A stretch of DNA of 64,000 bases from Asticcacaulis sp. ZE23SCel15 (GCF_030505395.1 NZ_CP130044.1:729001-793000); one strand, 5' to 3'. Counted from the first letter of the stretch, positions 45,850 to 55,708 are shown. Notes: generated by a model from the sequence alone, not told the origin. Made by a program: numbers and translations.

Positions 45850-46254
45850 ATGATCGGGCTTGTGATCGTAACCCACGGCAGGCTGGCGGAAGAGTTCATT
45901 TCCGCCATGGAACATGTAGTGGGTCCACAAAGTGCCGTCACGGCGATCTGTATCGGTCCTGAAGACGATATGGCCCGCAGGCGTCAGGATATTTTAGAGG
46001 CGACCTTTGCCAATGATCTGGGTGACGGCGTTATCCTGCTGACCGATATGTTCGGCGGCACCCCGTCCAATCTGGCCATCTCCGTAATGGAGCAAACCAA
46101 GGCCGAGGTCATTGCCGGGATCAACCTGCCCATGCTGATCAAACTGGCCTCTTTGCGTAAGAATGAGCCCCTGTCGACCTGCGTGCTCCATGCCCAGGAA
46201 GCCGGTCGCAAATATATTACCGTGGCCTCTTACGTCCTGTCGGGTGAAAGCTGA
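45850..46254 (+). CDS. PTS EIIA, mannose-family type
   Basis: 134 aa from ATG 45850. Phospho-His in IGLVIVTHGRLAEEF and the family stretch LTDMFGGTPSNLAI. No EIIB or EIIC gene is near, so this is the regulatory alphaproteobacterial EIIA (EIIA-Man type, next to HPr and HprK) and not part of a sugar transporter. It receives phosphate from HPr. An in-frame start upstream at 45745 is less likely. Confidence 0.9.
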   Translation: MIGLVIVTHGRLAEEFISAMEHVVGPQSAVTAICIGPEDDMARRRQDILEATFANDLGDGVILLTDMFGGTPSNLAISVMEQTKAEVIAGINLPMLIKLASLRKNEPLSTCVLHAQEAGRKYITVASYVLSGES

Positions 46255-46367
46255 ATTAATCTTACCTGAATATTAACCCAAACGTCTTTTTATCAGGCTT
46301 GATGAGGACGCTGGCTTTGCGCATGGTAGCGTCCATTCCAAGCAAGTTCGCAGGGTTGCCCAAAGTC

Positions 46368-46643
46368 ATGAGCGTCGCACACGCCGAAGTCGAAATCTGC
46401 AACGAAAAAGGGCTGCACGCGCGCGCATCAGCCAAGTTCGTCAAGCTGGCCGCCACCTTCAATGCCCAGATCTATGTCCTGCGCGACGACCACCGCGTCG
46501 ATGCTCAGTCGATCATGGGCCTTCTGATGCTGGGCGCCGGGAAGGGTAGCCATATCGGTATCGAAGCCGAAGGCCCGCAGGCCGCAGATGCCGTTCAGGC
46601 GCTGGTCGATCTGGTCTCTGATCGTTTCGGAGAAGAGATCTGA
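46368..46643 (+). CDS. ptsH: Phosphocarrier protein HPr
   Basis: 91 aa. The EI-dependent phospho-His is in KGLHARASAKFV (about residue 16) and the HprK target Ser in DAQSIMGLLML (about 47). It links the phosphotransfer chain with HprK control. EI is not in the window. Start ATG 46368; its stop overlaps the next start as TGATG. Confidence 0.92.
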   Translation: MSVAHAEVEICNEKGLHARASAKFVKLAATFNAQIYVLRDDHRVDAQSIMGLLMLGAGKGSHIGIEAEGPQAADAVQALVDLVSDRFGEEI

Positions 46644-47419
46644 TGCGGATCGCCATCGCCACCTTTATCATGTGCCTGACCGTTCCGTCTCTGGTTCTGG
46701 CCGAAGAATGGGATGCCGCGGCCGCCGATACGCCCAAACCTGTGGTCAAGCGGGTCGCCAAAAAACCGGTCGTCAGGAAAAAGGCCGAGCCGGTGTCGAC
46801 CTTGCCAGCCGCGCCGGTGCCTTACACCAGCCTGAAACCCGCACCCGTGGCCGCCGTCCAGGCTGCACCGCTTAAACCGATCACCTCATCGCAGCCGATA
46901 GCGACCATTGCCGCCCCAAATGTGACGGATATGGCAATCCCGGAACCGCCACCCCCGCCCGCGCCCCCCACGGTCATCGTCAACCTGAAAACACCCCCGG
47001 CGACTAAGGTAAGCGGGGGCGAAATTACGCTGAAATGCGATACGGTGACGACGACCGGCAAGGACCAGACTACGCGCGGCACGTTTTATCTCAGCCTGAT
47101 CCCGTCTGAGACCTTTCCGGATACGGCTGCCGATTTCAAGGTCATGTCCATCGACCCTGACCATAGCTCGATCATCCGTGATACCCTCTGTTTCAGCTTC
47201 CGCTGCAATGCCGCCGTCAGCCCGACCTATTACGAACTGGTCGATCAGACCCAGAGAAAGGGCGGCTATCTTAAAGTATCGCTTAATCGCACGACGGGTG
47301 CGTTCTACGGCCAAAAACACTGGGCCGAGGATAAGCGCTTTGGCCTTGGATCTACCGAAACCCTGTCCGAAACCGGCACCTGCCGCCCGCAAAGTGCAGG
47401 CGGCCCGGCACTGTTTTAA
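46643..47419 (+). CDS. Exported proline-rich hypothetical protein
   Basis: 258 aa with signal peptide MRIAIATFIMCLTVPSLVLA. Residues about 30-125 are Pro/Ala/Lys-rich and probably disordered (PEPPPPPAPPT). A compact C-terminal part (about 125-258) has four cysteines (LKCDTV, LCFSFRCN, GTCRP), possibly two disulfides in the periplasm. Coupled to ptsH by overlapping stop and start. No known family recognised; the coupling may be just operon packing. Confidence 0.7.
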   Translation: MRIAIATFIMCLTVPSLVLAEEWDAAAADTPKPVVKRVAKKPVVRKKAEPVSTLPAAPVPYTSLKPAPVAAVQAAPLKPITSSQPIATIAAPNVTDMAIPEPPPPPAPPTVIVNLKTPPATKVSGGEITLKCDTVTTTGKDQTTRGTFYLSLIPSETFPDTAADFKVMSIDPDHSSIIRDTLCFSFRCNAAVSPTYYELVDQTQRKGGYLKVSLNRTTGAFYGQKHWAEDKRFGLGSTETLSETGTCRPQSAGGPALF

Positions 47420-47434
47420 GGTTCGACGCGCTTC

Positions 47435-49936
47435 TTAATACTTAAGTTTCAAGTTCACGCCATACATACTGGGTTCGCCCTGAATGAAGGTCGCGATCCC
47501 CAGAGTATCGCCAACATTGCCCGCGTCCTTGATGTAGTCTTCGTCGGTGACATTGGTGCCGAACAGCTCGATCTCCCACGGCCCGCGCGCAGGCTTGAAG
47601 CCTAGCCGCAGGTTGAGCAGACCGTAGGCGTCCTGCTTTTCGTCCTGCTTGGTGTCGGCGACCGGACGAAGCCCGGCCACGGCGGGCTGGAACTGCGGCA
47701 GGTCGTTGTTGTCATCGAAATAGACTTCCGACTGCCACACATAGCTTGGGGTGAACGACAGCGTGCCCAGCCCAAACTCTTTTTTCAGGCGCGCGCCCAG
47801 TGATACGGTATGGTCAGGGCTGAGGCGGAAACGATTGCCGTCATAGAGGCCATTGCCGAAGCGGGCATGGTTATAGGCGTAGGTCGCAAACAGATCGACG
47901 CCAGCCGCCGCGCGGTAATAAGCTTGGGTTTCAAAGCCATAAGCCTTGGCTTCACCCGCGCTGACCGTGATGATGTTGCCCGTATTGGTGGCCACTGATG
48001 TCTGGAAATTATCGTACTGATAATAATAGACCGCCGAATCCCAGCTCATACGCCCGCCAAACAGACGCGCCTTCACCCCGGCCTCAAGGCTGTCGACCGT
48101 CTCAGAATTGGCCTCAGTAAAGACCGCGGCACTGAGCGGGGTCGTGCCGGAATCACCGCTTAAGGTCTTAGGCTGACGCCCGCGCGATACGGAGGCATAG
48201 GCATTGAGCGTATCGCTGAACAGATAGCGCCCGACCAGACGATAGGTGAACCCGTCATCTTCAAAATCGCGGTCAATGCGGTTGCCGTTGCCGGTCGTCG
48301 GCTGCTTGAAAATCCCCAGCGGCAGGCCAAGCGCCCCCGTCAGGGCCTGATTAAATACCGCCGTCTGCTGTGCCGATGACGGCATCATGCCAGTGGCCTG
48401 TACGTACTGAGTAACATAGCTGGTCACCGTCGACTGAGCAAAGCTGATCGAGGCCAGACCGGAATTGCCCACGACGCTGGCCGAATAGCCGGACGTCTTG
48501 TCATCCTTGGTGTAGCGCACCCCGCCGCTGATCTCTAACTTCGGCGTCAGGCGATAGGTGATATCCCCAAAGACATCGAATGAGCGCGTCTCGCCAAAGG
48601 TGGTCGAGGTTTCGCGGTGGGCAGGATCAAGCAGAGGATAGAGCGCCGCCAGCGACGGCGTCGATTGCAGGGCGGCCTGAATGAACGGATAGGACGGCAC
48701 CGTCGGGCGTGGCAATTGATTGGTCAGAAATACCGAAGCGACGCGCTCATCGATCTGAAGCGGCACGGCGGTGCGGGCCTCCTCGTCGAAGTAGCTGACA
48801 CCGGCAAACCAAGACAGCTTATCATTGCCGTCATAGTTAAGGCGCAGTTCCTGGGTCCAGACCTTACCATAGGCATCTTCGCCAAACACGGTCAGCGGCA
48901 GGGACATGCCGTCGGCATCGAACACTTCCGAAGCCGTAAAGCGGCGATAGGCACTTAAGGATGACAGGCTTAAGGTGTCGCTGATCTCATAGCGCCCCAG
49001 CACCGTCGTGCCCCACACGTAGCGCTCCAGCCCCAGATCGCGCCCGCCCTTGAAGCCACCCGCCGCCGACAGGGCTGCGCCGCTATAGGGGCTAAGATCG
49101 CCGATCACCGCGCCAGTTTGCGGATTGGTCGGGGTAAAGGTGCCGGATTTAAAGCCCGTGCCCGCCGGTGTGTCTTCCTGATAGTTGACGATCAGATCAA
49201 AGTTCAGCCGATCGGTTGGCGCATAGCTGATGACTGCCCGCGCGGCACGGGTATCAAGGCTGTTGAAGTCCTCGCCCCCCAGCAGATTTTCAGTATAACC
49301 GTCGCGCGATTTGAACCGCGTCGCCAGACGCACCGCCAGTGTTTCCGTAACCGGCAGGTTCATCATCAACTCGGTCAGGCGATAGTCGTAATTGCCAAAA
49401 CCGACCTGCGCCGCCGCATCGAAATCGGTCGGATCAGCCTTGTTCTGAATGACATTGATCGCCCCGATCAGCGCGCCGCGCCCAAACAGGGTCGATTGCG
49501 GACCCTTGGCGATTTCAACCCGGTTCAGATCGAACAGTTCGATATAGGCCCCGCGGGAACGCGAAATGCTCAGGCCGTCCTGAAAGACCGAAACCCGCGC
49601 TTCGCCGGTTGCCGTGCCGGAATCAGACGTGATCCCGCGCATAATAAAGCCCGGATTGTTGGGCGACTGATCCTGCACCTCAAAACCGGGCACAAACTGC
49701 GCCAGTTCCTGAAAATCGGTAATGCCAACGTCATTCATAAAGGATGAGTTGAAGGCCGTGACGGCTGCTGGAACGCTGAGCAAGGTCTGCTCACGTTTTT
49801 GCACAGTGACGATGACTTCGGGGATGACCTCGGCGCCTGGCGCGGCATCCTGAGCGTGGGTTACACCGGCCATGAGCGCCATAAAGCTTACACTCAGACC
49901 CGCCGCTTTCATCAGTTTACACTTCGACACAGCCAT
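47435..49936 (-). CDS. TonB-dependent receptor
   Basis: 833 aa from ATG 49936 (an ATG at 49948 is also in frame). Signal peptide LMKAAGLSVSFMALMAGVTH, TonB box EVIVTVQKREQ, plug domain about 45-160 with QSTLFGRGALIGAINV, then a barrel ending in the aromatic GVNLKLKY. It imports an unknown ligand across the outer membrane; such receptors take up glycans, siderophores or vitamins. No neighbouring gene indicates which. It converges on the 258-aa exported protein gene. Confidence 0.92.
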   Translation of the reverse strand: MAVSKCKLMKAAGLSVSFMALMAGVTHAQDAAPGAEVIPEVIVTVQKREQTLLSVPAAVTAFNSSFMNDVGITDFQELAQFVPGFEVQDQSPNNPGFIMRGITSDSGTATGEARVSVFQDGLSISRSRGAYIELFDLNRVEIAKGPQSTLFGRGALIGAINVIQNKADPTDFDAAAQVGFGNYDYRLTELMMNLPVTETLAVRLATRFKSRDGYTENLLGGEDFNSLDTRAARAVISYAPTDRLNFDLIVNYQEDTPAGTGFKSGTFTPTNPQTGAVIGDLSPYSGAALSAAGGFKGGRDLGLERYVWGTTVLGRYEISDTLSLSSLSAYRRFTASEVFDADGMSLPLTVFGEDAYGKVWTQELRLNYDGNDKLSWFAGVSYFDEEARTAVPLQIDERVASVFLTNQLPRPTVPSYPFIQAALQSTPSLAALYPLLDPAHRETSTTFGETRSFDVFGDITYRLTPKLEISGGVRYTKDDKTSGYSASVVGNSGLASISFAQSTVTSYVTQYVQATGMMPSSAQQTAVFNQALTGALGLPLGIFKQPTTGNGNRIDRDFEDDGFTYRLVGRYLFSDTLNAYASVSRGRQPKTLSGDSGTTPLSAAVFTEANSETVDSLEAGVKARLFGGRMSWDSAVYYYQYDNFQTSVATNTGNIITVSAGEAKAYGFETQAYYRAAAGVDLFATYAYNHARFGNGLYDGNRFRLSPDHTVSLGARLKKEFGLGTLSFTPSYVWQSEVYFDDNNDLPQFQPAVAGLRPVADTKQDEKQDAYGLLNLRLGFKPARGPWEIELFGTNVTDEDYIKDAGNVGDTLGIATFIQGEPSMYGVNLKLKY

Positions 49937-50226
49937 AACCACACCCACCTTAAGTTTGCTCAGAACCTGCCCTCACCTACACAGGGCTAATGACAGTATG
50001 GTTTATAAATTATGTCAGGCGCACAATCAGGGTATTTTGAAATATGGGTGTCACCTAAAAGTGACAGTCCTTACCGGTGCAGCACATCCATCATCAGGCT
50101 ATAATCGTATCAGGCCGAAACATTTTGAGTTAAAACCTTTCAACATCTCTTGAAATGCCAATCCGTAACCATTATAGTTACGTTTCAAATTTGCGTTCCT
50201 CACACTCAAATCAGAGATTTTAAATT

Positions 50227-50811
50227 ATGACCAAGCCCTTCTTCAAATCCGCCCTCGTGGCCGCCGCCCTTCTGGGCGCCAGCTTCTCCCCCGCGCTGGC
50301 GGCGCCGGAAACTTATGCGATCGAGCCTACCCATACCGAAGTCCTGTTTAGCTGGAGCCACTTTGGCTTCTCCAAGCCTACAGGCAAGTTCATGAACGCC
50401 GTCGGCACCCTGGTGCTTGACGAAGCGGCCCCGGCCAACAGCTCGGTCGAAGTCTCCTTCGCGATCGACGGCCTGAATACCGGCGTTGCCAAGTTGGACG
50501 AGCATCTGAAGAAGCCCGACTTTTTTGACGCCGCCAAGTTCCCGACCGCAACCTTCAAATCAACCAAGGTTGCCGTTACCGGCGCTGATACCGCCAAGGT
50601 CACCGGCGACCTGACCATTCACGGCGTCACCAAGCCCGTCACTCTGGATGTCAAGCTGAACAAGATCGGCGAAAACATGATGAAGAAAAAGACGGCAGGC
50701 TTCTCGGCGACCGGTGACATCAAACGCTCTGACTTCGGCATCGGCGCCTATGTGCCTGCCGTGTCGGATGAAATCACCCTGTCGATCACCGCTGAAGCCA
50801 ACCTTAAGTAG
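50227..50811 (+). CDS. YceI-family periplasmic protein
   Basis: 194 aa with signal peptide FFKSALVAAALLGASFSPAL. The lipocalin-like YceI fold is shown by YAIEPTHTEVLFSWSHFGFS at the start, FFDAAKFPTATFKST and the end of the barrel GDIKRSDFGIGAYVP. The family binds isoprenoid lipids and is often induced by alkali or osmotic stress. A terminator follows, so it is a single-gene unit. Confidence 0.9.
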   Translation: MTKPFFKSALVAAALLGASFSPALAAPETYAIEPTHTEVLFSWSHFGFSKPTGKFMNAVGTLVLDEAAPANSSVEVSFAIDGLNTGVAKLDEHLKKPDFFDAAKFPTATFKSTKVAVTGADTAKVTGDLTIHGVTKPVTLDVKLNKIGENMMKKKTAGFSATGDIKRSDFGIGAYVPAVSDEITLSITAEANLK

Positions 50812-50834
50812 GCTTACATTTAAATCGGTAAATA

Positions 50835-50873
50835 TGCCCCGTCCGCTTAATCCGGGCGGGGCATTGTTTTTTC
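50835..50873 (+). terminator. Rho-independent terminator after yceI
   Basis: TGCCCCG-T-CCG, loop, CCGG-G-CGGGGCA, then TTGTTTTTT. Confidence 0.85.
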
Positions 50874-50885
50874 AGGACGCCTGAC

Positions 50886-51707
50886 ATGACCCGAATGCCC
50901 ACCCTCTATATTCCCCACGGCGGTGGGCCATGTTTTTTCATGGACTGGAACCCCGCCGATGTCTGGACCGGCATGGGAGAATATTTGCGTGATGTCGCCC
51001 GTCAGGTCGGCCAAAAACCCAAGGCGATTCTAGTCATTTCCGCCCATTGGGAAGAGGCCGAATTTACGCTGCAAACCGCGCAACAGCCGGATCTGCTGTT
51101 CGATTATTACGGCTTTCCGCCCCACACCTATCAGATCACCTATCCCACCCATAATGACGCACAACTGATGGCGCGCATCGGGCAGTTGACCGCACAGGCG
51201 GGTATTACGCTCAACCACGATGACACGCGCGGCTATGACCACGGCGTCTTTATTCCGCTCAAGCTGATCTATCCGGACGCCGATATTCCGGTGGCGCAAC
51301 TGTCGCTCAAAAAAGGTCTCGATCCGGCCGAGCATATCCGGCTGGGCCAGGCGCTGGCCCCCTTGCGTGACGAAGGGGTGCTGATCATCGGTTCCGGCAT
51401 GAGTTTTCACAATATGAAGGCCCTGATGGGACGGGGTGTTAATCTGGCCGGACAGGCGCACAATTTTTCGCATGACTTTGATAATTGGCTAAAAACCACC
51501 GCGACGGAAGCGGCCCCTTTACAACGCATCCAAAACCTCACCCATTGGACACAAGCTCCTGCCGCACGCGATGCCCACCCGCGTGAGGAGCACCTGATCC
51601 CGTTGATGGTGGTCGCGGGGGCTGCCGGTGAGGACAAAGGCACGGCCACCTACAGCCAGACCCTGCCGCACATTAATGCGGCCATCAGCGGCTATCAGTT
51701 CGGCTGA
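50886..51707 (+). CDS. Class III extradiol (DODA/YgiD-type) dioxygenase
   Basis: 273 aa of the LigB superfamily. Metal-site histidines are in YIPHGGGPCFF near residue 12, ISAHWEE near 57 and REEHLIPLMVVAGAA near 235; a further His is in GYDHGVFIPLK. Related proteins open catechol rings, for instance DOPA 4,5-dioxygenase; the substrate here is unknown. It has its own ribosome site right after the yceI terminator and is followed by an esterase gene. Confidence 0.85.
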   Translation: MTRMPTLYIPHGGGPCFFMDWNPADVWTGMGEYLRDVARQVGQKPKAILVISAHWEEAEFTLQTAQQPDLLFDYYGFPPHTYQITYPTHNDAQLMARIGQLTAQAGITLNHDDTRGYDHGVFIPLKLIYPDADIPVAQLSLKKGLDPAEHIRLGQALAPLRDEGVLIIGSGMSFHNMKALMGRGVNLAGQAHNFSHDFDNWLKTTATEAAPLQRIQNLTHWTQAPAARDAHPREEHLIPLMVVAGAAGEDKGTATYSQTLPHINAAISGYQFG

Positions 51708-51761
51708 CTTTACATCTGAAGCGCCAGACGGCACTGTAGGCAAAACCTACAGGGATTTTCC

Positions 51762-53351
51762 ATGCACCGCCGCCATGTCCTCACGGGCCTTACCGCCGTC
51801 TCTGCTGCCGCCGCTGTGACACCGGTATCAGCCAAACCGCGCAATCCGCGTGTCGCTACCCGTTCCGGCCCGGTCGAAGGCTTTGTAAAAGGTGGCATCA
51901 GCACATTCTTAAGCATCCGCTACGGCACCGCCGCCCGCTTTCAGCCGCCCGTCGCCCCACCCGTATTGAAAGCGGTCTATAAGGCCGACCGCTATGGCCT
52001 GTCGTCACCGCAAAGTGGCAAGGCCGATATCGGCATCAGCGAGGACTGCCTGTTCCTCAACGTCTGGACACCCAATGCCCGCCCGCACAAAAAACGCCCG
52101 GTCATGTTCTATATCCACGGCGGGGCCTATAATGGCGGTTCCGGGTCCGATCCGCTCTATGACGGCACCAACCTTGCCGCCTACGGCGATGTGGTGGTGG
52201 TCACCGTCAATCACCGGCTTAATGTGTTTGGTTATTTATACCTGGCCCGCTATGAGAGGTTGGTGAGCGGCGGCGCGCATGGCCCGCTGCGCTATTCCGG
52301 CAATTGCGGGCAGATGGATCTGCATCTGGCGCTGTCATGGGTGCGCGATAATATCGCAGGCTTTGGCGGTGATCCGGATAATGTCATGGTCTTTGGCCAG
52401 TCCGGCGGCGGGGCCAAGATCGCCACCATGATGGCCACCCCTGCAGCCAAGGGCCTGTTCCACAGGTGCGCCACCATGAGCGGTCAGCAGGTCACGGCGT
52501 CCGGCCCGGGCAATGCCAGTTTGCGCGCCGAAGCGTTTCTGAAAACCCTTGGCCTCAAAACCGATGCGGACGGATTGGCGGCGGTGCAGACCTTGCCGAT
52601 GCAGGCCTTGGTCGATGCGTTAAAAACCACCGATCCGGTCATCGGCAAGGGCAGTGTCTATATGGGGCCGGTGCTGGATGAAACGGTCCTGTTCCGTCAT
52701 CCGTTTTATCCTGATGCCCCGGCGCAATCGCACCATATCCCGATGATTATCGGCAATACAAAGGGTGAAACCCGCGCCTTTCTGGGAGGTAATCCGAAAA
52801 ACTTTGAACTGGGCTGGGATGATTTGCCCGCTAAGCTGCCGCCCGAATACCGCGTCGATATCGACCCCTATCTGGTGATCGACACCTATCGCAAACTCTA
52901 CCCCGACATGTCGCCGTCCGATGTGTTTTTTGCGGCCACGACGGCCGGCCGGTCATGGCGCGGGGCGATCATTGAGGCCGAGGAACGGGCTAAGGCCGGC
53001 GCCACAACCTTCGTCTATCAGGAAAACTGGCCCACGCCCAAGGACGGCGGCAAGCTGGGGGCGCCGCACACCATCGAAATCCCGCTAGTGTTTAGGAACA
53101 CTGCCGTTGCAGGATCGATAACCACAAACTCCCTCGAAGCGCAGAAAATGGCCGATCTGTTCAGCGACGCCTTTATCGCCTTTGCCCGCACCGGATCACC
53201 CCAAACCCCCGCCCTGCCAGAATGGAAGCCCTATACCCTGTCGGGTCGTGAGACGATGCTGATGGATCTCAAGCCAGAGTTAGCCCTTGACCCGCGCGGC
53301 GAAGAACGCAAACTGTTTGAAAAAGTGCCGTTTATCCAGCAGGGAACCTAG
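51762..53351 (+). CDS. Type B carboxylesterase with Tat-like signal
   Basis: 529 aa. The N-terminus MHRRHVLTGLTAVSAAAAV is a twin-arginine-type signal. The oxyanion motif is MFYIHGGAYNGGSG and the nucleophile elbow GQSGGGAK, in place of the usual GESAGG. The His is probably in KLGAPHTIEIPLVF. Broad-specificity secreted esterase; substrate unknown. Its TAG overlaps the stop of the converging hydrolase gene within CCTAGG. Confidence 0.87.
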   Translation: MHRRHVLTGLTAVSAAAAVTPVSAKPRNPRVATRSGPVEGFVKGGISTFLSIRYGTAARFQPPVAPPVLKAVYKADRYGLSSPQSGKADIGISEDCLFLNVWTPNARPHKKRPVMFYIHGGAYNGGSGSDPLYDGTNLAAYGDVVVVTVNHRLNVFGYLYLARYERLVSGGAHGPLRYSGNCGQMDLHLALSWVRDNIAGFGGDPDNVMVFGQSGGGAKIATMMATPAAKGLFHRCATMSGQQVTASGPGNASLRAEAFLKTLGLKTDADGLAAVQTLPMQALVDALKTTDPVIGKGSVYMGPVLDETVLFRHPFYPDAPAQSHHIPMIIGNTKGETRAFLGGNPKNFELGWDDLPAKLPPEYRVDIDPYLVIDTYRKLYPDMSPSDVFFAATTAGRSWRGAIIEAEERAKAGATTFVYQENWPTPKDGGKLGAPHTIEIPLVFRNTAVAGSITTNSLEAQKMADLFSDAFIAFARTGSPQTPALPEWKPYTLSGRETMLMDLKPELALDPRGEERKLFEKVPFIQQGT

Positions 53352-54160
53352 GCCAAAACCCGGTCGAACCAGCGGGCCGCCAGTTCCGGCCAGTAGGCAT
53401 GGGTGCCGGTGGTTTCACGCAGCGCAAAGCCATGCGGGGCCTGATCAAAGATGTGGGCTTCGACATCGCGTTTTAAGACCTGACCGGCCTTAATCATGTT
53501 GAGTGCATGGTCAACCGGCACGATCTCATCATAAAGCCCGTAGGCCAGAAACATCGGGCAGTCCGGCACGCCGTGGGGTTCAGCCGCAATACCGATCGGC
53601 CAATCGTTATAGAAATCCTGCTTTTCGACCGGCGGATAATCGGGTTTTCCGACAGGAAACTTATAGTCCTTATGATTGGCATTGATCGGCGCATAGGCAA
53701 TCAGCGCACCGGCGGCTTTCAGCGCATGATCCTGACAGGCCATAACCCCGGCCAGATGCCCCCCGGACGACAAGCCAACATGCAGTAGGGGCATATCTTT
53801 GAACTGGGCCAGATAATCAAGACAGGTCAGGCCGTCTTTCAGCGCCATGTCCTTATCGTGGTTACCTTGCCCCGGCAGGCGGTGGGCCATGACATAGGCA
53901 TCGATGCCTAAGCTATTGAGCCACAAAGCGACCTCAACCCCTTCTTTGTCGTGCATCAGCCGGTGATAACCACCGCCCGCATAAACCAGAGCCCGCGCCC
54001 GTGCGTTCTTGGTGTAGTAACCATGCAGTTCCAGCCGCGTCACGGCTTCAATCTGCCGGTTGGGCCATTGCCCTTCAAGCACATTGGCAGGGCCTTCCGA
54101 CAACGCAATCACATCGGCGGGCACAGGTTCAGCCGGAACGGTAAAGGCAGGATTTGGCAT
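53348..54160 (-). CDS. Alpha/beta hydrolase (esterase/BD-FAE type)
   Basis: 270 aa without a signal peptide. ALVYAGGGYHRLMHDKEG is the oxyanion region; the nucleophile is in LHVGLSSGGHLAGV, the acid in GLYDEIVPVDHAL and the His in DQAPHGFALRETTG. It starts 1 nt after the uxuB-like stop, so it is cotranscribed with the uronate genes and may remove acetyl or other esters from pectin-derived sugars; that is inference. Confidence 0.85.
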   Translation of the reverse strand: MPNPAFTVPAEPVPADVIALSEGPANVLEGQWPNRQIEAVTRLELHGYYTKNARARALVYAGGGYHRLMHDKEGVEVALWLNSLGIDAYVMAHRLPGQGNHDKDMALKDGLTCLDYLAQFKDMPLLHVGLSSGGHLAGVMACQDHALKAAGALIAYAPINANHKDYKFPVGKPDYPPVEKQDFYNDWPIGIAAEPHGVPDCPMFLAYGLYDEIVPVDHALNMIKAGQVLKRDVEAHIFDQAPHGFALRETTGTHAYWPELAARWFDRVLA

Positions 54161-54161
54161 A

Positions 54162-55601
54162 TTAGGCGTTGACCTTTTCCGCTGCCAGCAGATCGGTATA
54201 GGCGGCCTCTAAGGCGGCGATGACCTTGGCATCATTGGCCAAGACTTCGGGGAACACAGCGCGCAAAGCCAGCACCGCCTGAACATCAGACACATCGTCA
54301 TTGAGCGTCTTGCCCAGTGCGATCAGTTCAGCCGCCAGCGGATCGATAATCGCCTCACCCGTTACCGCTTTGTTGCGCACAAACCGTATCCACGCCGCCA
54401 GCGGCACGCCAAAGCGGCTGATATCTGCGCCGCGGGCCAACGCCTCCGACAGTGATCCCAGCAAGCGGATCGGCAGCTTTTGCGAGCCATCCCAGGCAAT
54501 CTGCGACAACAGGTGACGAATGGCCGGATTGCGGAAGCGCTTGAGGATCGCCTCACTATAGGCGACCAGATCAAGACCTTTCGGCGCCTCCAGCAAGGGC
54601 ACCACATCTTCGATCATCAGATCACGGACAAAGGCCGACAAATCGGCATCGGTCATGGCTTCAGATACGCTCTCATAAACCTTATGCAAACCGACATAAG
54701 CCAGAGTTGAGTGCGGCCCATTGAGCAGGCGCAGCTTGGCGCGTTCATAGGCCGGGACATTGTCGGTCAAGGTCACACCGGCGCGCGCCCAGTCCGGGCC
54801 ACCGTCATGGACATGGTCTTCGATCACCCATTGGGTAAAGGCTTCGCGCTGGATCGGCCAGGCATCGGCCACGCCGGTCGCGGCCTCAACGCGGGCGCGT
54901 AAGGCATCATCGGTCGCCGGGGTAATCGAATCGACCATGGTGCACGGGCATTGCAAGGTAGTTTCGATCCAGTCGGCCAAAACCTGATCATGCTTGGCCG
55001 CCAGCGCCACCACCGCCGCTTTCAGGCGGTGGCCATTTTTGGGTAAATTATCGCACGGGATCAGCACGAACGGTTTTTGACCCTTGGTATGACGGCGGCG
55101 TAAGCCCTCGACCACATAGCCGACAAACGATTTCGGCGTGTGCGGGTTTGCGACATCGTGGACGATATCGGCATGGCTGAAATCAAGCGCCCCGTCCGGC
55201 GTCAGGCAATAGCCTTTTTCGGTTACGGTTGAGGAAACGATGCCAACGCTATCGCGGGTCAGACGTTCCAGCACGGCTTCGATATCTTCGGGGCCCACCA
55301 ACACTTCGCGCATGGAGCCGATGATCTGGTATTTGATTTCCTCATCCAGAATGGCGAGGGTATAGAGCCCGTCTTGGGGATTCAGTGCATCGCGCACCCC
55401 GGTCGAATGCAGTGATACGCCGCAAATGCCCCAGCGCGGATCAAAAGCCGCAATCGCATCGAGATACGCCGCCTGATGGGCGCGGTGGAAAGCCCCCGGC
55501 CCAAAATGCACAACCCCGATCGCCAGCCTCTCCGGATCATAGGCCGGTTTAATCACATCGGATTTCAGCGCCTCAAGGGTAGCAAGCGACAGTCGGGACA
55601 T
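54162..55601 (-). CDS. uxuB: Mannitol dehydrogenase family, probable fructuronate/mannonate oxidoreductase
   Basis: 479 aa. Rossmann N-terminal domain (IGVVHFGPGAFHRAHQAAY near residue 28) and the C-terminal mannitol-dehydrogenase domain (KLRLLNGPHSTLAYVGL carries the catalytic Lys-Asn-His pattern). NAD-dependent interconversion of a keto and hydroxy acid. With uxaC and uxaA nearby, fructuronate or tagaturonate reduction is most likely; UxuB or UxaB cannot be decided from sequence. Lies downstream of uxaA on the same strand. Confidence 0.82.
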   Translation of the reverse strand: MSRLSLATLEALKSDVIKPAYDPERLAIGVVHFGPGAFHRAHQAAYLDAIAAFDPRWGICGVSLHSTGVRDALNPQDGLYTLAILDEEIKYQIIGSMREVLVGPEDIEAVLERLTRDSVGIVSSTVTEKGYCLTPDGALDFSHADIVHDVANPHTPKSFVGYVVEGLRRRHTKGQKPFVLIPCDNLPKNGHRLKAAVVALAAKHDQVLADWIETTLQCPCTMVDSITPATDDALRARVEAATGVADAWPIQREAFTQWVIEDHVHDGGPDWARAGVTLTDNVPAYERAKLRLLNGPHSTLAYVGLHKVYESVSEAMTDADLSAFVRDLMIEDVVPLLEAPKGLDLVAYSEAILKRFRNPAIRHLLSQIAWDGSQKLPIRLLGSLSEALARGADISRFGVPLAAWIRFVRNKAVTGEAIIDPLAAELIALGKTLNDDVSDVQAVLALRAVFPEVLANDAKVIAALEAAYTDLLAAEKVNA

Positions 55602-55635
55602 CAGGCATTTCCTAAATCATTATTGTAAGGGGGTC

Positions 55636-55706
55636 CGTGGGGGAAAAACAGTTTTCCCCCACGATCTGTTTTTGGGGGCATATGGGGGAAAGTCCGTTTC
55701 CCCCAT
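55636..55706. repeat. Two tandem GGGGGAAA/TTTCCCCC hairpins
   Basis: CGTGGGGGAAAA-ACAG-TTTTCCCCCACG (55636-55663) and ATGGGGGAAA-GTCCG-TTTCCCCCAT (55682-55706), both perfect. They fill the gap between uxaA and the uxuB-like gene. No T-run after either. Confidence 0.65.
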
Positions 55707-55708
55707 GA

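Noticed and set aside
49118-49747. Antisense frame (209 aa) opposite the TonB receptor
   Set aside because: The receptor is clearly coding; this frame has no features of its own.
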